NCBI GenBank assembly: GCA_964348275.1
Contig: CAYGBT010000011.1
Coordinates: forward strand, 1-64,000
Reading direction: 5' to 3'
Length of the DNA: 64,000 nt
Origin: CSP1-5 sp964348275
GTDB lineage: Bacteria; Methylomirabilota; Methylomirabilia; Methylomirabilales; CSP1-5
Shown: positions 1 through 7,985 of the stretch, piece after piece
How the letters are laid out: every line of letters begins with the position of its first letter
How positions within the stretch are numbered: the stretch's first letter is position 1
The notes under the pieces: generated by a model
Told to the model about the DNA's origin: nothing
What the model saw: the letters and a program-made list of their open reading frames with translations, nothing else
Database searches by the model: none
Position numbers and translations under genes: made by a program

Positions 1-37
1 TCCTCGGGGCCGTGAGGCTCTCGAACGGCTCGGCGTG

Positions 38-53
38 GTGAGCCTGTCGAACC
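38..53. repeat. Dispersed short repeat, GGTTCGACAGGCTCAC type
   Basis: The first 90 bases hold no gene. They contain gtgagcctgtcgaacc, the complement of a GTTCGACAGGCTCA-type sequence that is widespread between genes in many bacterial genomes, and other TCGA-rich half-repeats (tcgaacgg, gtcgagccgttgttcgac). The stretch lies downstream of gph and may be its 3' end or terminator region. No T-run is visible. Confidence 0.4.
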
Positions 54-90
54 ACAGGGTCGAAAACGGTCGAGCCGTTGTTCGACATCG

Positions 91-744
91 CTACTGCAGA
101 TGCTGTGGCAGCTTGTTGAAATTATCCAGCAAGAGGTCAGGTCCCGCCGCCTGAAGGTCGGCAAGCGACCGGAGGCCGTAGGTCACCCCCACGCTATACA
201 TTCCGGCCTGCTTCGCCATCTCGATGTCCCCGGGGCTATCTCCTACCATGGCCGCCCGTCGACTTTCGACACCGGTCGCACTCAGGACCCTCAGGGCAGG
301 CTCCGGATGCGGTTTCCGCTTGAGCGTGCTGTCCCCGCCCAGGACCATCTCAAAGTGCCCGTCGATCGCAAGTCCCTCAAGAATGCGCACGGTAAATCCG
401 AGTGGCTTATTGGTCACGATGGCCTTTTGCTTCCCTCGGAAATGCTCGAGAGTCTCCCGAACTCCCGGATAGAGGCGGGTCTGATCAAGCAGGTGGTCGC
501 CGTAATACTCCCGAAAAAACCGTACCCCGGATTCCAAGAGCTGCTGACGGTCGGGACCGAGCGCCCGGCTGAGGAGGGTTTCGACACCATCGCCGACGTA
601 CCGGCAGACCTGCTCCATGGGAAGGGGAGGAAGCCCGAGCCTCTGAAGGGCATGGTTGACCGCTGCTGTCAGGTCGGCCCGAGTATCTGCAAGCGTGCCG
701 TCCAGATCGAAGATGAGGAGGTCTACGGACTTTCCTGCTCTCAT
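91..744 (-). CDS. gph: HAD phosphatase, probable phosphoglycolate phosphatase
   Basis: HAD-superfamily hydrolase of 217 aa, the normal size for Gph. Motif I is FDLDGT with nucleophile Asp13 and acid Asp15. Motif II is the Thr in IVTNKP (about 110), motif III the Lys in KRKPHPEP (about 142), and motif IV GDSPGDIEMA (about 168). A helical cap lies between residues 20 and 90. The family dephosphorylates 2-phosphoglycolate in the cytosol, but related HADs act on other small phosphate esters, so the substrate is inferred. The ATG overlaps the stop of the upstream aminotransferase gene by 4 bp, so it is the last gene of the long minus-strand operon starting at yicC. Confidence 0.8.
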   Translation of the reverse strand: MRAGKSVDLLIFDLDGTLADTRADLTAAVNHALQRLGLPPLPMEQVCRYVGDGVETLLSRALGPDRQQLLESGVRFFREYYGDHLLDQTRLYPGVRETLEHFRGKQKAIVTNKPLGFTVRILEGLAIDGHFEMVLGGDSTLKRKPHPEPALRVLSATGVESRRAAMVGDSPGDIEMAKQAGMYSVGVTYGLRSLADLQAAGPDLLLDNFNKLPQHLQ

Positions 745-1901
745 CCCCTCCTCCGCGCAGCCAGATATTCCTCGATCCGCCGAACGGCTTCCCGGATGTT
801 GTCGAGGGAGTTGGCGTACGAAAAACGGATATGTCCTTCGGCCCCACTCCCAAAGTCGATGCCCGGGGTGACGGCGACTTTGGCCTGCTCCAGGATCTCA
901 AAGGCGAACCGATACGAGTCGGCTGCGAACGCGGTCGCATCGGCCAGGACGTAGAACGCCCCCTGCGGCTCTCGGGAGATGGTGAAACCGATTCGCCGAA
1001 GGGCCGTGACGAGAAATCGACGGCGCTCATCATAGATCCGGCGCATCTTATCGACCTCGGACCCCGCCCCGCTGAGCGCCGCAATCGCCGCCCGTTGGAC
1101 GAAGTCGCTAGCCGAAATGAAAAAGTTCTGATGCATCTTTTGCAACGGCCGGATCAGCGCCCGGGGCACGATGGCGTACCCGAGCCGCCAGCCGGTCATG
1201 GCGTATGCCTTGGAGAACCCATTCAATACCACGGCATGATCGGTGTACTCCAGGATCGAGTGCTCCTCCCCCTCGTAGGTCAACCCGTGGTAGATCTCGT
1301 CAGACACGATCAGGGGACCGAGGCCGGCCAGGGCCTTCAAAGCGTGCGCGGGAAGGACGGCGCCCGTAGGGTTCGCGGGGGAGTTGATGAGAAGGGCCTT
1401 CGTCCGCACGCCGATCTTTTCCTGAACCGCGGCGGCATCGAGCTGAAATCCGTCCCGTTCTCGAACCGAGACGAAGACCGCCTGGCCGCCAGCAAATCGA
1501 ATGAAGTTCGGATAGCAGGCGTAATGGGGATTGGTGACGATCACCTCGTCTCCGGCCTCCAGGATCGCCGAGAAGAGGAGCCACATCGCAGGAGAAGTGC
1601 CCGAGGTGACCAGAATCTGCTCCGGCGAGACCTGCACCCCGTATCGCCTCGCGTAATGTCCAGTGATCGCCTCGCGCAGCTCCCAGATCCCCAAACTATG
1701 CGTGTACTTGGTACGTCCCTCCTGGAGCGCTTTTGCCGCAGCCTCCTGGACGCAGGCGGCAGTGGAAAAGTCGGGCTCGCCCAACTCGAGATGGATGATA
1801 TGCTCTCCCTTCATCTCGAGCTCCTGAGATCGCTCGAGGACCTCCATGGCAATGAAAGGGGGGAGCGCCTCTGCCCGATGTGCTATCCCAACTCGCTTCA
1901 T
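741..1901 (-). CDS. PLP-dependent class I/II aminotransferase
   Basis: Fold-type I aminotransferase of 386 aa. Visible marks are the LELGEPDF substrate loop (38-45), SPANPTG (174-180), the cofactor Asp in SDEIYHG (about 201) and the Schiff-base lysine Lys231 in NGFSKAYAMTGWRLGY. A C-terminal HIRFSYA holds the substrate carboxylate-binding Arg. It resembles the aspartate/aromatic/LL-DAP-type group, and the amino donor cannot be read from sequence. Both ends overlap neighbours by 4 bp (mqnA upstream, gph downstream), so it is co-translated with menaquinone genes. A link to that pathway is unproven. Confidence 0.85.
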   Translation of the reverse strand: MKRVGIAHRAEALPPFIAMEVLERSQELEMKGEHIIHLELGEPDFSTAACVQEAAAKALQEGRTKYTHSLGIWELREAITGHYARRYGVQVSPEQILVTSGTSPAMWLLFSAILEAGDEVIVTNPHYACYPNFIRFAGGQAVFVSVRERDGFQLDAAAVQEKIGVRTKALLINSPANPTGAVLPAHALKALAGLGPLIVSDEIYHGLTYEGEEHSILEYTDHAVVLNGFSKAYAMTGWRLGYAIVPRALIRPLQKMHQNFFISASDFVQRAAIAALSGAGSEVDKMRRIYDERRRFLVTALRRIGFTISREPQGAFYVLADATAFAADSYRFAFEILEQAKVAVTPGIDFGSGAEGHIRFSYANSLDNIREAVRRIEEYLAARRRG

Positions 1902-2728
1902 CCGATCTCCACAAACCGCCAGGGCACTGGAAGGGTAACAAGCCCGTCGAGCTCCGGCATCTGGAGAAACTGCGTAAATCCTTCCAGGTGTCTTGCGGTG
2001 AGCTCGAATGAGAGTTGTTTGCGAAAATAGTTCAAGCAGGCCTCCTCGGTGATGCCGACCCGTGCATGGACTGCAGCACTGAGGGCTTCGGCCCTGCCCA
2101 GACTATACGCCTTCGAGGCGAGAAGCGCGCGATGGAGTATCCCGGTGCTCTCAGGATTGGTCTGGCAAAACTCCTCCCGAACAGCCCAGAAGGCAAAAAC
2201 GAACGGGAGGCCGGTGAGCTCCTTCCACCCCTGCCCCAGGTCCAGCTGATGAGGGTACTTGTGTTCATGACCCGCCCTGAGAGCCGGATCACCGATGAGG
2301 AGGCCCGCGGCGACATCCGGGGGAAGCTCCTCAAGCACCGTTCCCCCAAGGTAGACGGGGCAGACGCCATAGGCGCGCTCCAACAAGACGCGGAGCAGGT
2401 AGACCGAGGTGAGGGATGCCTGGGTGATGAGGACTCTTTCGCCATCCAAAGCCTGAAACGGGAGACGACTCAGGCAGAGTACGCTTCCCACCGTGCCGTC
2501 ACATGCGATTGCCAGATCCGGAAGGAGCCGGTAATGCCCGGGGTTCTGCGCATAGGCCACCGACGAGATCACCGAGACATCCAGCTCGCCCGCCTCGAGC
2601 ATTCGGTTCAGATCTGCAGGAGTCCCCTCAACGAGATCACAATGGGCCTCGACGGCCCCATCCTCGATCCCGTAATAGACTGGCTCGCAGTTAATATAGC
2701 GAACCTTGCCGACTCGCGGTCGCCTCAC
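1898..2728 (-). CDS. mqnA: Chorismate dehydratase of the futalosine menaquinone pathway
   Basis: MqnA-family protein (276 aa) with the N-terminal signature GKVRYINCEPVYYGIE and the periplasmic-binding-protein-like fold typical of MqnA/MqnD. The enzyme converts chorismate to 3-enolpyruvyl-benzoate, the first step of the futalosine route. Other conserved parts are LDVSVISSVAYAQNP (about 50-64) and DLAIACDGTVGSVLCLS (about 71-87). No signal peptide, as expected for the cytosolic enzyme. It overlaps the next-upstream amidohydrolase gene and the downstream aminotransferase gene by 4 bp each. The adjacent deaminase-like gene strongly supports the assignment over a generic solute-binding protein. 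Confidence 0.9.
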   Translation of the reverse strand: MRRPRVGKVRYINCEPVYYGIEDGAVEAHCDLVEGTPADLNRMLEAGELDVSVISSVAYAQNPGHYRLLPDLAIACDGTVGSVLCLSRLPFQALDGERVLITQASLTSVYLLRVLLERAYGVCPVYLGGTVLEELPPDVAAGLLIGDPALRAGHEHKYPHQLDLGQGWKELTGLPFVFAFWAVREEFCQTNPESTGILHRALLASKAYSLGRAEALSAAVHARVGITEEACLNYFRKQLSFELTARHLEGFTQFLQMPELDGLVTLPVPWRFVEIG

Positions 2729-3984
2729 GGCTCCTGCCTTTCATAAAGCAGCCTGCCGTTCACCATGGTGAGAAGCACCCTTTCCGGACCCGCTTCGTGC
2801 AGGAGATATTCATACGGGTCAGCCCCTGGGTTGTTGAGGGAGACGGCAGCGAGATCGGCACGTTTGCCGGGCTCGATCGTCCCGATTTCACCGTCGAGTC
2901 CTAAGGCCTGCGCTCCCCCCGTCGTCGCCATGCTGATCCATTCTGGTGGGGAAAGCAGACCGCCATGAATCTCGTGAGCAGAGCGGACTTCATCCCAGAG
3001 ACTGAGCGTCTGGGTACTTGCCAGCGAATCCGTTCCCAGGCCCACGGGGATCTTCCGATCTCGGAACGCCTTGAGCGGAGCTCGGCCCACTCCAAGATAC
3101 GCGTTCGACCGAGGACAATGCGCGACCGCCGCGCTGCCTTGAGACAAGATTTCTAGATCTTTCTCCGTAAGGTGGACGGAATGGACGAGGAGGCATCTCG
3201 AATCCAACAGCCCCAGGCCGTCGAGATAACCTACCGGCGTCGTCCCGAGGAGCGGTGGGAGGATGTGATCCCACCCCGTCGCGGGAAGGAGACGGGTCCG
3301 GATCTCCCCCATCCCCGATCGAAGGTACTCGATCTCAGCCGAACTCTCGGCTATATGGATCGCCGCCTTTAGGTCCAAGCGCTGTTGCATGCGCCGGCAC
3401 AGCTGGAAGAGGCGGGGGGAGACACTGTATGGGGCATGAGGAGAGATGCCGACCTCTAGCGAACTTCCACGGGCCTGCTCACTCATATCCTCCAGATGCA
3501 AAAAGGGTATTTCGGCGATCTCCTCCGCCCGGGAATCATCGGGACCGATCATCTCCCGATACACCACCCCGCGGAGGCCACTCGCTTTCAGCCCCGGTAA
3601 GCTGACCCCCGTCGAGGTCACATCCCCGACGCACGTGGTGCCCGACCGGATCAGCTCGGTGATGCCATCCTCTGTGGCCTTTGAACACGCGTCCCAGGTC
3701 AGGCCCCGCTTCCGTTCCACAAGACTCAACACCCAGTCCACAAAGGAACACCCGGGGGAAACCTGGTCACGAAGGGTGCCGAGCTCGAGATGGGTGTGCA
3801 CGTTGACCAAGCCGGGAAGGAGGATTGCCTCGCCCAGATCCCGCCATTCGAGCTCGGGATGCGCCTTCTTCAGGAGCATCCGCGGCCCCACGGCCCGGAT
3901 GCGGGACCCATCGATCAGGAGGGCTCCGTCCTGAATTGCGGGCTGGCTCATCGGGAGGAGGTACCTGGCAGCGAGGACGAGCAT
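2725..3984 (-). CDS. Amidohydrolase, probable aminofutalosine deaminase (MqnX type)
   Basis: Amidohydrolase-superfamily deaminase (419 aa) of the SAH/adenosine deaminase subgroup. Metal ligands are visible: His63 and His65 in VNVHTHLE, His210 in AAIHIAES, a His in LVHSVHLTE (about 268-271) and the catalytic Asp319 in GLGTDSLAS. The C-terminal strand G.IEPGKRADLAAV closes the small beta-domain. Members beside mqnA usually deaminate 6-amino-6-deoxyfutalosine to futalosine (MqnX); otherwise the same family acts on S-adenosylhomocysteine or methylthioadenosine. The 4-bp overlap with mqnA favours the menaquinone role, in which case a futalosine hydrolase (MqnB) should exist elsewhere in the genome. 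Confidence 0.8.
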   Translation of the reverse strand: MLVLAARYLLPMSQPAIQDGALLIDGSRIRAVGPRMLLKKAHPELEWRDLGEAILLPGLVNVHTHLELGTLRDQVSPGCSFVDWVLSLVERKRGLTWDACSKATEDGITELIRSGTTCVGDVTSTGVSLPGLKASGLRGVVYREMIGPDDSRAEEIAEIPFLHLEDMSEQARGSSLEVGISPHAPYSVSPRLFQLCRRMQQRLDLKAAIHIAESSAEIEYLRSGMGEIRTRLLPATGWDHILPPLLGTTPVGYLDGLGLLDSRCLLVHSVHLTEKDLEILSQGSAAVAHCPRSNAYLGVGRAPLKAFRDRKIPVGLGTDSLASTQTLSLWDEVRSAHEIHGGLLSPPEWISMATTGGAQALGLDGEIGTIEPGKRADLAAVSLNNPGADPYEYLLHEAGPERVLLTMVNGRLLYERQEP

Positions 3985-3985
3985 A

Positions 3986-4582
3986 CTACCCTGTCACCGA
4001 GAGCTGGCGCCACCACTCCTCGGCCCGGGCGAACTCCTCCGGCGTGTTCATGTTGAAGAGGCTGAGGCCCTCGGGATCGTAGGGCCGGAGTTCATCCATC
4101 TCCACCCGTCGGACGCGGACGTCGGGAAAGAACCGGGCGACCTTGAGGTCGTCGGCGCGGATGAGGGGCTCCATCTGGGAGAGACAGGTCTTAGCGTACA
4201 GGGCACACAGCGGCTCCCAGTCGTCGGTGTACGGGACAACGGCGTCCCTGTCGCCGATGAGGGATGCCAGATGGTGGATCAGGCCAGGATTAAAGAACGG
4301 CATGTCGCACGCCATCACGAAGGCCCACGGGTGGGCAGCGACAGTGGTGCCGGTATAGATGCCACCGAGCGGACCCTTATCGGGGACGAGGTCCGGGACG
4401 ACTCGGACGCCCAGCTTCTCGTAGGGACCTGGGGTGTTCGCCACGACGAGCACCTCTGGGAAGATTCGGCGAAGTCCCTCGACCAGTCGATCGATGAGAC
4501 GCTTTCCCCCGATCTCGAGGACCGCCTTGTCGCGGCCCATCCGGCTCGATCTCCCCCCGGCTAGGATGACACCGCTGATCAT
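3986..4582 (-). CDS. mobA: Molybdenum cofactor guanylyltransferase
   Basis: MobA-type nucleotidyltransferase (198 aa). The diagnostic GVILAGGRSSRMGRDKA loop binds GTP at the N-terminus, followed by DLVPDKGPLGGI (about 65-76) and MACDMPF (about 94-100), whose Asp binds Mg2+. It attaches GMP to molybdopterin to give Mo-MGD for DMSO-reductase-family enzymes. The ATG at 4582 is preferred over the in-frame TTG one codon upstream. It begins 7 bp after the rpoZ stop and ends 1 bp before the deaminase gene, so it is inside the operon. Related CTP-dependent MocA enzymes look similar, but the short length fits MobA. Confidence 0.85.
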   Translation of the reverse strand: MISGVILAGGRSSRMGRDKAVLEIGGKRLIDRLVEGLRRIFPEVLVVANTPGPYEKLGVRVVPDLVPDKGPLGGIYTGTTVAAHPWAFVMACDMPFFNPGLIHHLASLIGDRDAVVPYTDDWEPLCALYAKTCLSQMEPLIRADDLKVARFFPDVRVRRVEMDELRPYDPEGLSLFNMNTPEEFARAEEWWRQLSVTG

Positions 4583-4588
4583 CAAGGC

Positions 4589-5035
4589 TTATGCCTCTTC
4601 CTCCTCTTCCTCTGCCTTCTCTAACTGGTCGAGATCGACGAGCTCGGCCTCGGCTTCCTCGGGGACCCCTTCTGCCTCTTCTTCTGCTTCCACTGTTTCC
4701 GCCTCGGCAGGCGCAACGCCTTCCACCTCGGGCTCTACCTCTTCCACTTCTTCCTCGCTCACGACTTCCTCGGGGGCAATTTCGCGGAACCAGGTCGGTT
4801 TCACCGCCTCGGCATAGACCCCTGCCTTGGTCACTTCCTCGAGCGGTCTCATCGTGAACTCGATCTTTCCGGCAGCCATCTCCTCTAAGGAAATATTGGT
4901 CGATTTGTACCCTTTGGGCTGGACGAGGGGCGCAGCCCCCTGGTTGAGCTGCCGGCTTCGCTTGGCGGCAATGATCACCAGCCGATATTTGCTGTCGACT
5001 TTATCAATAAGGTCCTCAATGGGTACATGGCTCAT
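4589..5035 (-). CDS. rpoZ: RNA polymerase omega subunit with long acidic tail
   Basis: The N-terminal 65 residues are RpoZ: PIEDLIDKVDSKYRLVIIAAKRSRQL, then NISLEEMAAGKIEF. This subunit folds around the beta-prime C-terminus and helps assemble RNA polymerase. The usual length is 65-95 aa; here a C-terminal extension of about 80 residues follows, made mostly of Glu, Val, Ala and Pro, giving 148 aa. The extension has no predicted fold and is strongly negative. The gene lies between gmk and mobA in the operon, and the gmk-rpoZ pairing is common across bacteria. SD (GGAGGAA) precedes ATG 5035. Confidence 0.92.
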   Translation of the reverse strand: MSHVPIEDLIDKVDSKYRLVIIAAKRSRQLNQGAAPLVQPKGYKSTNISLEEMAAGKIEFTMRPLEEVTKAGVYAEAVKPTWFREIAPEEVVSEEEVEEVEPEVEGVAPAEAETVEAEEEAEGVPEEAEAELVDLDQLEKAEEEEEEA

Positions 5036-5053
5036 GGGTTCTATTCCTCCTAT

Positions 5054-5665
5054 TCAAATGCCGAGTTCCTCCCGAACACGGGAATCGAGGCGAAAGCCCC
5101 GGCACCGCTCCGCCTCAATGATGGCGTGCAGGTCGCCGACCGCCCGCTCAAGCACATCGTTGATAATCACATAATCGTATTCTTTGAAATACTTCATCTC
5201 ATCCCGGGCCCTTCTTAGGCGGCGCGCGATCTCTTCGGGGGCGTCACTCTCTCGGGCCCGGAGGCGGTCTTCCAGCTGTTCCCACGAGGGTGGGAGGACA
5301 AACACGAACACGCCCTCCGGATAGACCTGCCGAAGCTGTGCGGCTCCCTGGGTGTCAATATCGAGAACTACATCGTGGCCCGCTGCCAGATCGGCCTCCA
5401 ACAAATGCCTGGAGGTACCGTAGAGATTCCCGTGGACGGTCGCCCACTCTGCAAAATCCCTCGACTGCACCATCCGCTGAAAGGTTGCCTCATCGACAAA
5501 GTGATAGTCCCGGCCCCCGACCTCGTGGGACCGTGGCGCCCGGGTGGTATACGAAATCGAGTGGGCCAGCCCTGGGACCCGTCGAACGACCTCCTTGCAT
5601 AGGCTGGTCTTTCCTGCCCCTGACGGGGCAGACACCACAATCACGAGGCGACCGAAATCCCCCAC
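5054..5665 (-). CDS. gmk: Guanylate kinase
   Basis: Gmk of 203 aa, normal length. P-loop SAPSGAGKT at residues 12-20, the GMP-binding segment SISYTTRAPRSHEVGGRDYHFV (quoted in part: YTTRAPR, GGRDYHFV) and DIDTQGAAQLR in the core. It phosphorylates GMP to GDP in the cytosol. The start is GTG 5665, with GGGAG upstream, 3 bp after the stop of the remA-like gene. The C-terminal helix ends in VREELGI. Gene order yicC - DUF370 - gmk - rpoZ is a widely conserved cluster, so the identification is firm. Confidence 0.95.
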   Translation of the reverse strand: MGDFGRLVIVVSAPSGAGKTSLCKEVVRRVPGLAHSISYTTRAPRSHEVGGRDYHFVDEATFQRMVQSRDFAEWATVHGNLYGTSRHLLEADLAAGHDVVLDIDTQGAAQLRQVYPEGVFVFVLPPSWEQLEDRLRARESDAPEEIARRLRRARDEMKYFKEYDYVIINDVLERAVGDLHAIIEAERCRGFRLDSRVREELGI

Positions 5666-5668
5666 CTG

Positions 5669-5935
5669 CTACTCCCTCTCTCCTTGATCACCCACCAGTC
5701 GCTGGGCCAGGGTCTCCGTCTGGATGGCCGAGAGGATCACATGGTCACTATCGGTCACGACGATCGAGCGGGTGCGCCGCCCGTTCGTGGCATCGACCAG
5801 TTTCCGGATCTCTTTCGCCTCGTCCTTCAGGCGTTTACTGGGGGCGGAACTCGGGTTCACGATGGCAACGATCCGACTGGCGACCACCATGTTCCCAAAG
5901 CCCACATTCAGGAGTCCGGTCGCCAAGCCCTTCAC
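5669..5935 (-). CDS. RemA/DUF370-family regulator
   Basis: Small protein of 88 aa from GTG 5935. The signature GLLNVGFGNMVVASRIVAIV marks the DUF370/RemA family, whose Bacillus member is a DNA-binding activator of extracellular-matrix genes that forms oligomeric rings. An upstream in-frame ATG (5956) would add seven residues unlike the family, and GGGAG lies about 9 nt upstream of the GTG, so GTG 5935 was chosen. Further conserved segments are SAPSKRLKDEAK and VITDSDH-like VVTDSDHVILSA. It sits between yicC and gmk, as in many genomes. The target genes in this organism are unknown. Confidence 0.85.
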   Translation of the reverse strand: MKGLATGLLNVGFGNMVVASRIVAIVNPSSAPSKRLKDEAKEIRKLVDATNGRRTRSIVVTDSDHVILSAIQTETLAQRLVGDQGERE

Positions 5936-5979
5936 CTCCCCCGCTCCCAGGGGCAATCCTCCGAGTGCCCCTAAGGTCT

Positions 5980-6858
5980 CTATTCAATATTCTGGACCTG
6001 CTCCCGCAATCGCTCCAAGTCCGCCTTCACCCCCACCACCGCCGGAGAGATCACCACGTCAGCCGCCTTCGACCCGATGGTATTGACCTCTCTATGCATC
6101 TCCTGCAAGAGAAACTCCAGTCGCCGACCATGGGGACCATCCCCCTGGAAGATCGTCCGGGCCTGCGCCATGTGGCTCTTGAGCCGCACACACTCCTCCG
6201 TGATGTCGGAGCGGTCCGCGAAGATGGCCACCTCCTGCGCAATTCGATCCGGATCGGCAAGCGGGGCGCCAAGCAGGGTTTCAACCCGTTCCTGCATGCG
6301 GGTGCGATAGCTCTCCACGATTGGAGATGCGCGTGCCTCCACGGTCTTTAGTGCCGCCTCGATTTGGCTCAAGCAACCTTCGAGACCTCGAGCCAGGTTC
6401 TCCCCTTCCTTTTTCCGCATCGCCTCCACCTCATCCAACGCGTGGTGGAGAAGCTGTCTGAGGACTGCATTTGCCTCGGTCAGGTCAACTTCTGCGGCTT
6501 CCAGGCTTACGAGATCGCGCAGCCCTATCAGCGACTCAATAGTCACCTCCCCTCGAAGGTTCAGCTCTCGCTGAAGCTCCCGGAGTGCCCCAACATACTG
6601 CTCGATGGCTCCGCGGTCAATGCGCAAGGTTCGGGGAATCTCGCCATGGAGCTTTTCCGTGACCTGGACGTCAAAGCGGCCCCGGTGGACCCGTCCCCGG
6701 ACCTCCCGATGGAGCTCATACTCCAGGGAGGCTAAAGCCTTGGGAAGTCGAATCCGGATGTCGGTATACCGGTGGTTAAAGGCCTGGATTTCGAGTGTGT
6801 AGACGTGGGTGGCAGTGGCACCCTCGGCCCTGCCATACCCGGTCATGCTCTTGAGCAT
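5980..6858 (-). CDS. yicC: YicC-family endoribonuclease
   Basis: YicC/YloC family (292 aa). The start is set at ATG 6858 because the family begins MLKSMTGYGRAEG; an upstream ATG would add eight atypical residues. The C-terminal DUF1732 part includes GRRLEFLLQEMHREVNTIGSKA, the most conserved block (quoted here as GRRLEFLLQEM and EVNTIGSKA), and a long helical middle (about 130-220). E. coli YicC is an endoribonuclease affecting small-RNA turnover; here that role is inferred from family membership. First gene of the minus-strand operon. No clear promoter was identified in the 190-nt gap to the divergent gene at 7050. Confidence 0.9.
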   Translation of the reverse strand: MLKSMTGYGRAEGATATHVYTLEIQAFNHRYTDIRIRLPKALASLEYELHREVRGRVHRGRFDVQVTEKLHGEIPRTLRIDRGAIEQYVGALRELQRELNLRGEVTIESLIGLRDLVSLEAAEVDLTEANAVLRQLLHHALDEVEAMRKKEGENLARGLEGCLSQIEAALKTVEARASPIVESYRTRMQERVETLLGAPLADPDRIAQEVAIFADRSDITEECVRLKSHMAQARTIFQGDGPHGRRLEFLLQEMHREVNTIGSKAADVVISPAVVGVKADLERLREQVQNIE

Positions 6859-7049
6859 TGACACCCAACCAAAGAATATCACCCACGGATGGCCACCGAA
6901 ACATCGTAGCGGCTATGGCTCCAAGGAGGAAGTCACCCCGTATTAGGCGTCAAATTTACCCCAGTTTTGGCCCTCTGTCAAACGCAACCGATCCCCAGTT
7001 CGCCGATGAGTGCCTTTACTTAGCCTGCCTCGAAGGATAAGATAATTCA

Positions 7050-7985
7050 ATGATGCCGCAGTGGAAAGCGACACAAGACCGCTATGCCCGTCTCATCCGG
7101 CGACGGATCAGACGGCTCGAGCGACGGCGGGATAAGATCCTGGCGGATCTGGCCAAGGCGCGGGGATGGGAAGACCTTCGCCGGAAGGGAGAACTGCTCC
7201 GGGTTCACCGCACCCGCGTCCTCCGAGGCCTTTCCGACGTGACCCTGCCCGATTACTACGCCGGGGCCGGCAAAACCCTGGTGATTCCCCTCGACCCAGC
7301 GCTTACTGTCGACGCCAACGCCGAGCGGTACTTCAAGCAGGCCCGAAAAATCAAACGGGGCCTGCCGATCATCGAACGCCGGCTGGCGGAGACCGAGGCG
7401 GAACTCAAAGGATGGGAGACGGCTCTTCAGAAGGTGATCCAGGCCGAGACTCCCGAGGCGTTGGAGAGGGCGGCAGCCGCCCATGACCTCACGCAGCTTG
7501 AGCCGCCACCGCCGAAGGCCAGGGCACCCCAAGAAAGGGAAGGAGCAGCGATAGAGCCACGACGTCTCGTCTCCACGGACGGTCGAGAGATTCTAGTGGG
7601 GCGGAGCTCTGCGGGCAACTTGCACCTGACTTTCCGCGTGGCCCGTCCCCACGACCTCTGGCTCCACGTCGAAGGATACGGCGGGTCACACGTGATCGTC
7701 CGAAACCCCAAGGGGAAGACAGTCCCCCCTCGGACCCTCCGCGAGGCTGCGCAACTCGCCGCCTTCTTCAGTAAGGCCCGTAATGCCGGGAAGGTCCCGG
7801 TCCACTACACCTCCGTGCGGTTCGTCAAAAGGGCAAAACGTAGCAAGCCCGGAACGGTTCTCATCACCCAGGAAAAGACAGTCGTGGTCACCCCGGACCC
7901 CACCGTGGTGGCAGAACTCGGCAAGAGAGCGACGACCGCCTCGGATCACGTGCCTCGTCAGGTAAAGAAGGGAGCGCGGCGATGA
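7050..7985 (+). CDS. Short NFACT protein (coiled coil + NFACT-R domain)
   Basis: 311 aa. Residues 10-150 are helical and basic, matching the coiled-coil arms of NFACT/RqcH proteins (YYAGAGKTLVIPLDPALT is typical of the family's linker). Residues 165-290 form the NFACT-R (DUF814) domain, with DGREILVGRSSAGN and HDLWLHVEGYGGSHVIV. The N-terminal NFACT-N/HhH half is absent; full-length RqcH is about 570 aa. Full-length members bind stalled 60S/50S subunits with peptidyl-tRNA and recruit tRNA-Ala in quality control. The short form keeps the ribosome-facing RNA-binding parts only, so tail synthesis should not be assumed. It overlaps ppx by 4 bp (ATGA). A second ATG follows at 7053. Confidence 0.8.
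   Translation: MMPQWKATQDRYARLIRRRIRRLERRRDKILADLAKARGWEDLRRKGELLRVHRTRVLRGLSDVTLPDYYAGAGKTLVIPLDPALTVDANAERYFKQARKIKRGLPIIERRLAETEAELKGWETALQKVIQAETPEALERAAAAHDLTQLEPPPPKARAPQEREGAAIEPRRLVSTDGREILVGRSSAGNLHLTFRVARPHDLWLHVEGYGGSHVIVRNPKGKTVPPRTLREAAQLAAFFSKARNAGKVPVHYTSVRFVKRAKRSKPGTVLITQEKTVVVTPDPTVVAELGKRATTASDHVPRQVKKGARR

Noticed and set aside
831..2030. 399-codon plus-strand frame opposite the aminotransferase gene
   Set aside because: Antisense shadow of a well-supported gene; GC-rich codon structure on the minus strand creates it. The same applies to 29478-30716 opposite uvrB.
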